This document shows, piece after piece, positions 28,032 through 36,393 of a DNA stretch of 64,000 nucleotides (position 1 is its first letter; each line of letters starts with the position of its first letter). The stretch is from NCBI RefSeq assembly GCF_903064525.1, contig NZ_LR797830.1, forward strand, positions 558,001-622,000. The letters are read 5' to 3'. The position numbers were made by a program, and so were the translations under genes. This DNA is from Methylacidimicrobium sp. AP8. GTDB lineage: Bacteria; Verrucomicrobiota; Verrucomicrobiia; Methylacidiphilales; Methylacidiphilaceae. The notes under the pieces are model-generated. The model did not search any database. It had not been told where the DNA came from and saw nothing but the letters and a program-made list of their open reading frames with translations.

Positions 28032-29036
28032 ATGGGTCATCTGCGACTAGGGCACCCTTTCTTCCTATTTCTCCTCGCTCTGGTCCCGCTCTTGATTTGG
28101 GCCAGACGCCGAAAGAAGCCCTCCGCTTGGCTGCTCCCCTTCGCCGGGCGATGGCAAAGCAAGGGCGGGAACCAGTGGGAGAAGATGGCGGTCGCTTGCG
28201 CGTACGGGGGACTCCTGCTGGCGATTCTTGCCTTGGCGCGGCCGCTCAGGGAGGCGGGATTCTTCCGGATTCCGCGCGAGGGCTACGACATCATGCTCGT
28301 TCTCGATCTCTCCGGAAGCATGCTGGCCGAGGATTATGAGCAGGGCGGCCGGACGGTGAGCCGGTTCGAAGCGGTGCAGAGCGTGGTGAAGTCGTTTTTG
28401 GAGAAGCGCGCCGGCGATCGGATCGGCTTGGTGGCTTTTTCCGGGAGGGCCTATACCGTGAGTCCCTTGACCTTCGACCACCGGTGGCTCGGTCGGCAGA
28501 TCGATCGCTTAGAGGTGGGAATGATCGAGGATGGGACCGCGATCGGCGATGCGATCGGGCTGGCCTTGGTGCGCCTGACCGGAAAAGCCGCGGACGAAAC
28601 GGGGAAAAGAAAGGGAAAATTTCTCATTCTGCTGACCGACGGAGGGAACAACTGCGGTACCCTCTCTCCGGACGAGGCGATCGAACTGGCGGCCAGGAAG
28701 AAGATTCCGATTTTCACGATCGGGGCCGGACGCCAGGCCGACGCCGCCTCTCTCCTAGGCGAAACGAGGCCGGGCGCGGGGGCGGAAACGGCGCCGTCGG
28801 ATCTCGACGAAGCCCTGCTGCGCCGCATGGCGGAGCAGACCGGGGGACGCTACTTCCGGGCGATGGATGAGGGAACGATTCGGGAGGCCTTCGCGGCGAT
28901 CGATGCCGAAAAGAAGATCTCCTTCTCCGATCGGCCCGGTCTGCTGACCGAAGACCTTTATCCCTATTTCCTGGCCCCCGCCGTCCTCTTGTGCGGCATG
29001 GCGCTCTTCCTGGCCCGCCGCCGCCTGCTGGCGTGA
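28032..29036 (+). CDS. VWA-domain membrane protein, BatA/MxaC-like
   Basis: 334 residues. Two N-terminal helices (FFLFLLALVPLLIW and ACAYGGLLLAILALA) precede a von Willebrand A domain. The MIDAS is complete: DLSGS near residue 97, a Thr in the DGTAIGD stretch, and LTDGGNN. A C-terminal helix (YFLAPAVLLCGMALFLA) closes it. VWA proteins of MoxR operons are membrane-anchored partners of the ATPase. It follows DUF58 by 54 bases and is the last gene of the operon seen here. Confidence 0.9.
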   Translation: MGHLRLGHPFFLFLLALVPLLIWARRRKKPSAWLLPFAGRWQSKGGNQWEKMAVACAYGGLLLAILALARPLREAGFFRIPREGYDIMLVLDLSGSMLAEDYEQGGRTVSRFEAVQSVVKSFLEKRAGDRIGLVAFSGRAYTVSPLTFDHRWLGRQIDRLEVGMIEDGTAIGDAIGLALVRLTGKAADETGKRKGKFLILLTDGGNNCGTLSPDEAIELAARKKIPIFTIGAGRQADAASLLGETRPGAGAETAPSDLDEALLRRMAEQTGGRYFRAMDEGTIREAFAAIDAEKKISFSDRPGLLTEDLYPYFLAPAVLLCGMALFLARRRLLA

Positions 29037-29060
29037 CCGCGCCGCGCCGGGCTCTTCGGG

Positions 29061-29765
29061 CTACCGGACTGCGCCGGGAACTTCGGCGACGACCGGCCGC
29101 ACCGCCGCCTTGGCGACCGCTCCTTCCGGGAGATAACCGCTCCAAACGACCCCCGGATGGACGAGGGATCCTCGGCCGAGGATGGATCCCGGATTGAGCA
29201 CCGCGTTGCAGCCGACTTGGACGCCGTCGCCCAGGATCGCGCCGAACTTGCGCAGGCCGGTGGGAAAGACGGTCTGCCCGAAGCGGACGCGCACCTCGTC
29301 GCCGCGGAGACGGAGGTTCGAAAGGATCGCGCCGGCGCCCAAGTGGGCATGAGCTCCCAGGATGGAATCGCCTACGTAATTGAAATGGGGCACCTGGGCG
29401 GAATCGAAGAGGAGAGCGTTCTTGAACTCGCAGCAGTGGCCGAGGACACAGCCTCTTCCGGCGATGACGTTCTGCCGCAGATAGGCTCCCGGCCGAATCA
29501 TGGAGTTTTCCCCGATCCAGGCCGGACCGAGGATGACCGCACCCGCTTCGACGACACAACCCTTTTCGATCCGGACGCGGGGACCTACCGTGGCCAGCGG
29601 AGAGACTTCCCCCAGGACAACCGGCTCCAGCCGCTCCTCGAGATAGCGGGCGAGACGCGGCAGCACTTCCCAAACGCGAGAGATCCCCTGAAACAAGGAG
29701 GCGTGGCTCGTCCGCGCAAGGTCGAGAAGCTTTTCAGGGGAAAAGGGGGAGATCTGCTCGGGCAT
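29061..29765 (-). CDS. Left-handed beta-helix (hexapeptide repeat) protein, GlmU C-terminal-like
   Basis: 234 residues from ATG 29765. After about 60 helical residues come imperfect hexapeptide repeats (VSPLATVGPRVRIEKGCVVE, then AGAVILGPAWIGENSMIRPG), then a GlmU-like segment CEFKNALLFDSAQVPHFNYV, then GDSILGAHAHLGAGAILSN. GlmU-type acetyltransferase domains and sugar-nucleotide associated acyltransferases share this. The nucleotidyl-transferase (Rossmann) domain is absent, so it is either an acyltransferase or a stand-alone partner. It is divergent from the division cluster. Confidence 0.82.
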   Translation of the reverse strand: MPEQISPFSPEKLLDLARTSHASLFQGISRVWEVLPRLARYLEERLEPVVLGEVSPLATVGPRVRIEKGCVVEAGAVILGPAWIGENSMIRPGAYLRQNVIAGRGCVLGHCCEFKNALLFDSAQVPHFNYVGDSILGAHAHLGAGAILSNLRLRGDEVRVRFGQTVFPTGLRKFGAILGDGVQVGCNAVLNPGSILGRGSLVHPGVVWSGYLPEGAVAKAAVRPVVAEVPGAVR

Positions 29766-29880
29766 GATCGCTCCCTTAAAAAAGATTCCTCCATCGGCTC
29801 GCAAGAAGATTCGCCCGGAACTTGCGCGGATCTCGGAAGCTCCCCGACAAAAAAAAACAGGGTGAAAATGGATTGACGGG

Positions 29881-29905
29881 TGGTAAGGAGTGGAGAAAAG
29901 TGGTG
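29881..29905 (+). promoter_or_regulatory. Candidate MraZ operator (three TGG boxes, 10-base period)
   Basis: TGGTA, TGGAG and TGGTG start at 29881, 29891 and 29901, exactly 10 bases apart. MraZ in other bacteria binds TGGGN direct repeats separated by five bases upstream of its own gene. The match is imperfect at the fourth base. The boxes lie about 50 bases before the mraZ ATG and fit autorepression of the cluster. Confidence 0.4.
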
Positions 29906-29929
29906 CAGAACGGGGGGGCGGATGCCCCG

Positions 29930-30358
29930 ATGAACGCGACCTACACCGATGCCTTCGAGCACGCCTTCGATGACAAGGGGCGGATAACCATCCCCTCGGA
30001 GTGGAGGCAGGAGGGCTATGAGAGTCGGCTCTTCGCCTTCCCGTCCCGTTCGAAGTGCCTCAAGGTCTATCCGGAGAGCTGGCTGGGACGGCTCCGGGAG
30101 CGGGTTGCCGGCCTTTCCTTCCAAGACCCGTTGCGGCGGCAGCTCGAGGCGTTGGCCCGCATCGCCCAGATGGTGAGCTGGGACCAGCAGGGAAGGATCG
30201 GGATCAAAGAGCGCTTGCGCCGCCAGGCCGGCCTCCGCCGCGATGCGGTGCTGGCCGGCTGCTTCGATCATTTTGAGATTTGGAGCACGGAAGCGTGGCG
30301 GGCGTTGCAGCTCGGGCCGACGACCTTGGAAGATGTGTTGGAGAAGACGGGGTTTTAA
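29930..30358 (+). CDS. mraZ: Transcriptional regulator MraZ
   Basis: 142 residues, normal size. Two SpoVT/AbrB-like repeats are present: YTDAFEHAFDDKGRITIPSE near the start and SWDQQGRIGIKERLRRQAG past the middle, each with the D-x-x-GRI signature. It binds direct repeats upstream of the division/wall cluster and controls it. ATG 29930 fits the family start; an in-frame GTG at 29900 or 29903 after AAGGAG would add about ten residues. First gene of the dcw cluster. Confidence 0.93.
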   Translation: MNATYTDAFEHAFDDKGRITIPSEWRQEGYESRLFAFPSRSKCLKVYPESWLGRLRERVAGLSFQDPLRRQLEALARIAQMVSWDQQGRIGIKERLRRQAGLRRDAVLAGCFDHFEIWSTEAWRALQLGPTTLEDVLEKTGF

Positions 30359-30399
30359 ATCAATGGCCGGCGGATCCTGGCTGGGAAGGACGGGAAGTC

Positions 30400-31347
30400 A
30401 TGAGAGAGCTTCAGTCGGCGAAGGGAGTGACGGACCGGCGACAGCATGAGCCGGTCCTGCTGCGCGAGCTGCTGGCGGCGGCCGAGCCCGCAGAAGGGGA
30501 GCGTTGGATCGACGGCACCTTCGGGTTCGGCGGTCATGCCGCCGCCTTGCTGGAGCGCGGCTGCGTCGTCTTGGCGATTGATCGCGATCCCTCGGCGGCA
30601 CCGAGGGCGGCGCTCCTTCAAGAGACCTGGAGGGATCGGCTCCGCTTCGTCCCCGGCAATTTCGCGGACATGGCGGAAGCCGCCCGCGCTGCGGGCTGGC
30701 AGTCGGTGGATGGCGTGCTCCTCGATCTGGGAATTTCGTCGGGGCAGCTGGACGACCCATCCCGGGGGTTCAGCTTCCGCTGGGACGCCCCGCTCGACAT
30801 GCGCATGGACCCCTCGGACCCGCGGACCGCCGTCGACCTCCTGCACGAGCTCGACGAGTTGGATCTGGCGCGTCTCTTTGCGGTGACGACCCGCCCGGCC
30901 GAGAGCCGCCGCTTGGCCCGCGCCGTGGTGCGGGCCCGTGAACGGGGCCGGCTGCGGACGACCGGAGACCTGGTCGCGGCAATCGGAGCGGCTCGGCCTT
31001 CCCGGAGGCGCGTCCATCCGGCGACGAGGGCTTTTCTGGCTCTCCGGATCGCGGTCAACGACGAGCTGGGCTCGCTGGAGCGGGCCTTGCCGGCGGCCCT
31101 GCGTTTGTTGGCTCCCGGCGGGAGGCTTGCCGTGATCAGCTTCCAGTCGGAGGAGGACCGCCGCGTCAAACATTTCCTTCGGGAGCATCGGCAGCGGGGG
31201 TCCGGAGCCGAAAAGATCTCCGGGGCGCCGGGGGGGTTCGCGCGGGAGGCCCGGTTTCTCCCGTCCGGCGAGGAGATTGCGCGGAATCCGCGCTCGCGGA
31301 GCGCCCGCCTGCGCATCGGTTGGAAGGAAAGGACGGAGGAATTATGA
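30400..31347 (+). CDS. rsmH: 16S rRNA m4C1402 N4-methyltransferase RsmH (MraW)
   Basis: 315 residues from ATG 30400 with GGGAAG upstream. SAM-binding motif I is DGTFGFGGHAAALL, with AIDRDP following. The family signatures DGVLLDLGISSGQLDDPSRG, FSFRWDAPLDMRMDP and HPATRAFLALRIAVNDEL are present, and near the end come LAVISFQSEEDRRVKHFLRE and NPRSRSARLR. It methylates N4 of C1402 in the decoding centre of 16S rRNA. The stop overlaps the ftsL start (ATGA). Confidence 0.96.
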   Translation: MRELQSAKGVTDRRQHEPVLLRELLAAAEPAEGERWIDGTFGFGGHAAALLERGCVVLAIDRDPSAAPRAALLQETWRDRLRFVPGNFADMAEAARAAGWQSVDGVLLDLGISSGQLDDPSRGFSFRWDAPLDMRMDPSDPRTAVDLLHELDELDLARLFAVTTRPAESRRLARAVVRARERGRLRTTGDLVAAIGAARPSRRRVHPATRAFLALRIAVNDELGSLERALPAALRLLAPGGRLAVISFQSEEDRRVKHFLREHRQRGSGAEKISGAPGGFAREARFLPSGEEIARNPRSRSARLRIGWKERTEEL

Positions 31348-31712
31348 GAGGAAGAAATCAAATGCGGCATCTCGAGCCGTTCCCGTTGACTACGCTGGGC
31401 GGGTGGCTGCTCGCGCTTCTGTTTCTAGCGGGAGTGGGCATCTGCTTTCTTTCTGTCAAGAATCGTGTCGCGCGGCTCTCCCTGGAAGTGGCGCGCGCCG
31501 AAAAGGATCTCAACCAGTGGAAAAAGCGGAACATGCGCGTGGCGGTGGGGATTGCGCGGGCGAGCTCCGCCGCGGAGCTGGAACGGAGGATCGCTGCCTG
31601 GCATCTGGGTCTGATCAAGACGAGCGAGCTCGAAGTGGTTCGCATGGAAGAAAACAAGCGCCCTGACGCCCTTGCGGAAACAACAGGGAAGGCGAGCCCG
31701 CCATTACCATGA
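31344..31712 (+). CDS. ftsL: FtsL-like small bitopic division protein
   Basis: 122 residues. A short cytoplasmic N-terminus, one membrane helix (GGWLLALLFLAGVGICFL, about residues 19-36) and a heptad-rich coiled coil (VARLSLEVARAEKDLNQWKK onward). FtsL sequences are poorly conserved, so the call rests on topology and the position between rsmH and ftsI. FtsL joins FtsB and FtsQ to activate FtsWI in the septum. It overlaps ftsI (ATGA). Confidence 0.8.
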   Translation: MRGRNQMRHLEPFPLTTLGGWLLALLFLAGVGICFLSVKNRVARLSLEVARAEKDLNQWKKRNMRVAVGIARASSAAELERRIAAWHLGLIKTSELEVVRMEENKRPDALAETTGKASPPLP

Positions 31713-33463
31713 AAACCCGTCAGCGCTCGCTTTGGGTCCTGGTCCTGCTCGCCTTCGGATTCACGGTGGTCTCGCACCGGCTCATCCAGCTCCAGCTCGT
31801 CGAGCACCCGAAGTACGCGCGCCTGGCGATGCTTAACCACTGCGCCCGTGTCGAACTGCCGGCGCATCGGGGGATGATCGTCGACGTTCATGGCACCCCG
31901 CTCGCCCAGAGTCAGGCTGTTTACGAGGTGCGGCTCGACGGAAAGAACCTTCTCGATCCGGAACGGGTCCTTCCGAGGCTCGAAAGCTTGCTCGGCCTGG
32001 AGCTGGGCACGCTTTCCCGCTCTTTCCGGCCGAGCGAGAGATATCGGCTGCTTGCCAAGCGGGTGGGCGAGGATGTCGTTCAGAAGCTGAACAGCTTCGA
32101 GCAAGAAAAGCTGCGGGAGTGGCGGGCGCAGGGCAAGAATCCGGAGCCCTTCCTCCTTTTCCACGAGGATTTTATCCGCGTTTATCCCAACGGGCGGGAG
32201 GCCGCGGCCGTCGTCGGACTGGTGGACGCGGAAGGAAAGGGAGTATCGGGTGTGGAGCGCGCCTTCGACCGGCAGCTTCGCGGCTCTCCGGGGGAGCGCT
32301 GGATCGAAAAGGATGTCCTCGGTAGGGAAATTCCGGTGTATCGTCGCTTCAACGTCAATCCCGTCGACGGTGCGACGGTTCGGCTGACCATCGATTTGAC
32401 GATCCAGCACATTCTGGAACAAGGATTGGACGAGCTGGATCGCGAATACCGGCCCAAGGCGATCTGCTCGGTCGTGATGCGGCCGTCGACGGGCGAAGTG
32501 CTGGCCATGGGTGTCCGGCCGACCTTCGACCCGAACGACGGAGAGCACGTGCGGCCCGAGCTTTTGCGCAACCGGTGCTTGACCGACCCGGTGGAGCCCG
32601 GGTCGATCTTCAAGATCGTCACGCTCGCCGGGGTCCTCGAGGAAAAGCAGGTGACCCTCAACACGCTGATCGACTGCGAGAACGGAGCCTTTTCCTATGC
32701 CGGCTACCTCCTGCATGACAGCCATCCCTGCGGGACGCTCACCGTCCGTGAGGTGACAGCCAAGTCGAGCAACATCGGTTTCGCCAAGTTGGGAATCGCC
32801 CTGGGCCCGGCTCGGCTCTACCGCTTCGCGCGCGCCTTCGGAATCGGCTCCCCGACGGGGATATTGCCGTTGCAGGGCGAGTCGGCGGGCCTGCTCCGTC
32901 CTCCGTGGCAGTGGTCGAAGCTCTCGATCAGCCGCATCCCCATGGGACAGGAGGTGATGGTCACCCCGATCCAGATGGCGCAAGCGATGTCGGTGATCGC
33001 CAACGGCGGGATCTTCATGAAACCGATGCTCGTCCGCGGGTGGATTTCTCCCGAGGGAAAGCCGATCTCCTACGTCGCCCCCCAGCAGGTGCGGCGCGTC
33101 ATCTCGGAAAGGACGGCGCGCTGGGTGTCGCTGGCGCTGGCCAGCGTGGTAGCAAAAGGGGGTACCGGAACGAAGGCGGCCGTGCCCGGATACACGGTGG
33201 CGGGAAAGACGGGGACCGCGCAGAAGGCGGTCGGCGGGAGCTACGGGCACAACCGGTACGTCTCTTCCTTCGTCGGCTACATGCCGGAGGAGGATCCCCA
33301 GTTCGTGCTGCTGATCATGGTAGATGAACCCAAAGGGAGCCACTACTATGGCGGCGAGGTCGCCGCGCCGGCGTTCCGTTCGATGGCCTCGCAAATCGCC
33401 GAAGCCTTGGGCATGGTGCCGAGGAGCGCCCCGGCAAGGGCGGCACACGGAGGATCGTTGTGA
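31709..33463 (+). CDS. ftsI: Septal peptidoglycan transpeptidase FtsI (PBP3)
   Basis: 584 residues. N-terminal anchor helix (LWVLVLLAFGFTVVSHRLIQ), then the non-catalytic pedestal module with RGMIVDVHGTPLAQS. In the transpeptidase domain the nucleophile motif is S-I-F-K (Ser about 299, EPGSIFKIVT), SxN is SSN near 353, and the KTG box is VAGKTGTAQK near 500. It cross-links septal peptidoglycan with FtsW. No PASTA domain is seen. It is coupled at both ends to ftsL and murE by overlapping codons. Confidence 0.95.
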   Translation: MKTRQRSLWVLVLLAFGFTVVSHRLIQLQLVEHPKYARLAMLNHCARVELPAHRGMIVDVHGTPLAQSQAVYEVRLDGKNLLDPERVLPRLESLLGLELGTLSRSFRPSERYRLLAKRVGEDVVQKLNSFEQEKLREWRAQGKNPEPFLLFHEDFIRVYPNGREAAAVVGLVDAEGKGVSGVERAFDRQLRGSPGERWIEKDVLGREIPVYRRFNVNPVDGATVRLTIDLTIQHILEQGLDELDREYRPKAICSVVMRPSTGEVLAMGVRPTFDPNDGEHVRPELLRNRCLTDPVEPGSIFKIVTLAGVLEEKQVTLNTLIDCENGAFSYAGYLLHDSHPCGTLTVREVTAKSSNIGFAKLGIALGPARLYRFARAFGIGSPTGILPLQGESAGLLRPPWQWSKLSISRIPMGQEVMVTPIQMAQAMSVIANGGIFMKPMLVRGWISPEGKPISYVAPQQVRRVISERTARWVSLALASVVAKGGTGTKAAVPGYTVAGKTGTAQKAVGGSYGHNRYVSSFVGYMPEEDPQFVLLIMVDEPKGSHYYGGEVAAPAFRSMASQIAEALGMVPRSAPARAAHGGSL

Positions 33464-34944
33464 AGCTCTGGAATCTGCTGGCCGCCGTCGAGGCCCGTGA
33501 GGTGTCGGGGGAAGGAGACCCCTTGGTGCTCGGGCTCTGCTACGATTCGCGGCTTGTAAAGCCGGGGGATCTCTTCTTCGCCTGGCACGGCGCCAAAGTC
33601 GACGGGCATCGGTTCGTGCCGGAGGCCGTCGGCAAGGGAGCCGTCGCGGTCGTAGGCGAGAAGGAACCAAAGCGGGTCTCGGCCCCGGTCCCTTATGTCC
33701 GCGTGGATAACGCCCGCGCGGCGCTGGCTAGGATGGCCGACCGGTTCTTCGACCACCCGAGCGGCTCGATGGACATCGTCGGGGTCACGGGGACCAATGG
33801 GAAGACGACGACCTCTTTCCTCCTCCACCACATTCTCGAGCGGTCGGGCCGGAAGTGCGGCCTCGTCGGCACGGTGCGCTATTCGCTCGGGGGGCGGACA
33901 CTTCCCGCGTCCCGCACGACCCCCGAGGGGAGCGATCTGCAAAAGCTGCTCTCCGAAATGCGGGAAGGCGGCTGCCGCGCCGCCGTCCTGGAGGTCTCTT
34001 CGCACGCGCTGGCTCAGGGGAGAGTGGAGGGAATCGATTTCACGGTCGGAGTCTTCACCAACTTGACCTCGGATCATCTCGATTTCCATGGAAGCCGGGA
34101 ACGTTATGCGGCCGCCAAGGCGTTGCTTTTCGAGCGCGTCGCCTCTTCGGAGAAGCGCGAGGGCGGGGCCGCGGTGCTCAATGCGGACGACTCCGCCTGG
34201 CGGGCTCTCGACGCGGTTCCACGACGGCCGAAGACGGTCCTCCTCTACAGCGCGCAGGGAGTGCCCGGCGCCGATTTTCGAGCCGAGGAAGTCCGCAAGG
34301 ACGCTTCCGGAAGCTCGTTCCGCTTGCGGTATCCCGGCGGATCCCTGCCTGTCCGCGTCCCTCTGCTGGGATCCTTCAACGTGGAAAACGTGCTGGCCGC
34401 CTTCGCCGCCGCCTCCGCTCTCGGCATCTCCCCTCCGGAGACCGCCGGGGCCCTTGCGGACTTTCCCGGGGTGCCGGGTAGGATGGAACGCTTCGGCTCC
34501 CGCGACGGGGTTATCGCGGTGGTCGACTACGCCCACACGGAGGATGCTCTGCGGAAGACACTGGAGGCCCTGCGGGAGCTGGCGCCGAAAAGGCTCGCTG
34601 TGGTCGTCGGCTGCGGAGGGGACCGCGACCGGACTAAGAGGCCGAAGATGGCCGCGGCGGCCTGCGAGCTGGCCGACCGGGTCGTTTTCACCTCCGACAA
34701 TCCCCGAAGCGAATCGATCGAACGGATCTTCGCGGACATGGCCGAAGGCGTGCCTGCGGACCGGCGGCCCGCGTGGATTCCGGATCGCCGGCTCGCGATC
34801 GAGCTGGCTTTGCGGGATGCCCAGCCGGGGGAGCTGATCTGCATCGCCGGGAAGGGACATGAAACGACGCAGGAAGTCCATGGCGTCTTTCACCCCTTCG
34901 ACGACCGAACCATCGTAAGCCGGATCCTGGCGGAGAGGCACTAG
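33460..34944 (+). CDS. murE: UDP-MurNAc-L-Ala-D-Glu:meso-DAP ligase MurE
   Basis: 494 residues from GTG 33460, overlapping the ftsI stop. The ATP-binding loop is VGVTGTNGKTTTSFLL around residue 110. Substrate-side motifs are SRTTPEG, LEVSSHAL, FTNLTSDHLDFHGS and HETTQEV near the end. The specificity motif DNPR (TSDNPRSES, about residue 412) marks meso-diaminopimelate rather than lysine enzymes. It adds the third amino acid to the cytoplasmic peptidoglycan precursor, so the wall should be of DAP type. Confidence 0.96.
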   Translation: MKLWNLLAAVEAREVSGEGDPLVLGLCYDSRLVKPGDLFFAWHGAKVDGHRFVPEAVGKGAVAVVGEKEPKRVSAPVPYVRVDNARAALARMADRFFDHPSGSMDIVGVTGTNGKTTTSFLLHHILERSGRKCGLVGTVRYSLGGRTLPASRTTPEGSDLQKLLSEMREGGCRAAVLEVSSHALAQGRVEGIDFTVGVFTNLTSDHLDFHGSRERYAAAKALLFERVASSEKREGGAAVLNADDSAWRALDAVPRRPKTVLLYSAQGVPGADFRAEEVRKDASGSSFRLRYPGGSLPVRVPLLGSFNVENVLAAFAAASALGISPPETAGALADFPGVPGRMERFGSRDGVIAVVDYAHTEDALRKTLEALRELAPKRLAVVVGCGGDRDRTKRPKMAAAACELADRVVFTSDNPRSESIERIFADMAEGVPADRRPAWIPDRRLAIELALRDAQPGELICIAGKGHETTQEVHGVFHPFDDRTIVSRILAERH

Positions 34945-34950
34945 AAGAAT

Positions 34951-36327
34951 ATGGAGCCGTGTTCTCTCGAGAGAATCGAGGAGTGGAGCGGAGGACGTCG
35001 CGAGCGCGGAGACCCCGGAATCCGGATTTCCCGGGTCCATACCGATTCACGGACCGTCCAGCCCGGCGACTGCTTCTGGGCCCTTTCGGGACCGAACTTC
35101 GACGGCCACGATTTCCTCGAGGAGGCGTTCCGGCGCGGCGCCCGGGCGGCGGTCGTCGCCCGGTCCCCGGACCGGCTTTCCTTGCCCGCTGACGCGGGTA
35201 TGGTGGTCGTCGCCGACACGCTCGCCGCCCTGCAGGAATTCGCCCGTCACTACCGCCGCACGCTTCCTGCAAAAATCGTGGCGGTGACGGGGAGCAGCGG
35301 AAAGACGACGACCAAGGAGTTGATCCTGGCGGTCCTGCGGAGCCGCTTTCCGGTTCTCGGGAATGCGGGCAATCGGAACAATCAGATCGGATTGCCTCTG
35401 GCGATTCTGGATTTCTCCGCGGGGATCGCCTTCGGAGTCCTCGAGATGGGAACCAACCATCCCGGCGAGATCGCGCGTCTTGCCGCCGTCGCCTCTCCCG
35501 ATATCGGTGTCCTCACCAATATCGGGCTAGCCCATGTCGGTTACTTCGGAAGCCAAAAAGCGATCGCCGAGGAAAAGGCGGCCCTTTTGGCCGCGCTCCC
35601 CCCGGACGGTTGGGCCGTTCTTCCGGACGAGGACGAATGGATTCGTCGGGTGGCCGATCGCTGCCGGGGTAGAATAGCCTGGGTCGGCTCCGGTTCCGAA
35701 GCGCTCTGGCGGGCACGGCGGATCGAGATGCGGGAAGGCGGGATCCACTTTCTGCTCCAAGGGGAAGAGGGAGAGCTGCCGGTCCAGCTGCGGACGGCCT
35801 CGCGAGCGGTCGTCACCGACGCCTTGCTGGCCGCGGGAGTGGGCAAGCTTGCCGGAGTGCCCGCGCGGGAGATTGTTGCGGCGCTGGAGCGGGCCGCCTA
35901 TCCGGCGCACCGGATGGAGATCCACTCCCTGGCGGACGGATGGGTCATCGACGACAGCTACAACGCCAACCCGGATTCGGCGCTGGCGGCGCTGCGTGCC
36001 CTTCTCGAGTTCCCCAAGGGCGGAAGGAGAGGGGTCGTGCTCGGTTCGATGGGGGAGCTCGGGGAACAATCTCAGGCCCTGCATGAACGCTTGGGACGGA
36101 GCGCCGGTGCGTTGCCGATCGGCTTTTTGATCGTCGTAGGTCCGGAAGCGGATAGCTTGGCCCGGGGAGCGGCGGCCGGCGGCCTTCCGGAGGAAAGGAT
36201 ACGCCGGTGCGCCACCGCCGACGAGGCGATGCGCGCGTTGGACGGCTTGCGGCGATCCGGAGATGTGATCCTGGTAAAAGGCTCCCGATTTCTCGGGCTG
36301 GACCGCTTGGTGCGCGCTCTGAGGTAG
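34951..36327 (+). CDS. murF: UDP-MurNAc-tripeptide-D-Ala-D-Ala ligase MurF
   Basis: 458 residues. N-terminal Mur-ligase domain with ISRVHTDSRTVQPGDCFWAL, the ATP loop VAVTGSSGKTTTKELIL near residue 112, GNAGNRNNQIGLP, LEMGTNHPGEIARL and VLTNIGLAHVGYFGS. The C-terminal signature VIDDSYNANPDSALAAL is also present. It adds D-Ala-D-Ala to the tripeptide precursor. Starts six bases after murE. Confidence 0.96.
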   Translation: MEPCSLERIEEWSGGRRERGDPGIRISRVHTDSRTVQPGDCFWALSGPNFDGHDFLEEAFRRGARAAVVARSPDRLSLPADAGMVVVADTLAALQEFARHYRRTLPAKIVAVTGSSGKTTTKELILAVLRSRFPVLGNAGNRNNQIGLPLAILDFSAGIAFGVLEMGTNHPGEIARLAAVASPDIGVLTNIGLAHVGYFGSQKAIAEEKAALLAALPPDGWAVLPDEDEWIRRVADRCRGRIAWVGSGSEALWRARRIEMREGGIHFLLQGEEGELPVQLRTASRAVVTDALLAAGVGKLAGVPAREIVAALERAAYPAHRMEIHSLADGWVIDDSYNANPDSALAALRALLEFPKGGRRGVVLGSMGELGEQSQALHERLGRSAGALPIGFLIVVGPEADSLARGAAAGGLPEERIRRCATADEAMRALDGLRRSGDVILVKGSRFLGLDRLVRALR

Positions 36328-36393
36328 CGGCGGCGAGCAAAACGATGGCGAGGCGCAGGGAGAAGGCCGGGAAGAGGTGAAAGGAGTTGCACG

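Noticed and set aside
31358-33670. 770-codon open frame antisense to ftsI
   Set aside because: It mirrors the third-position GC bias of ftsI, shows no motif, and would overlap a gene with all penicillin-binding motifs.
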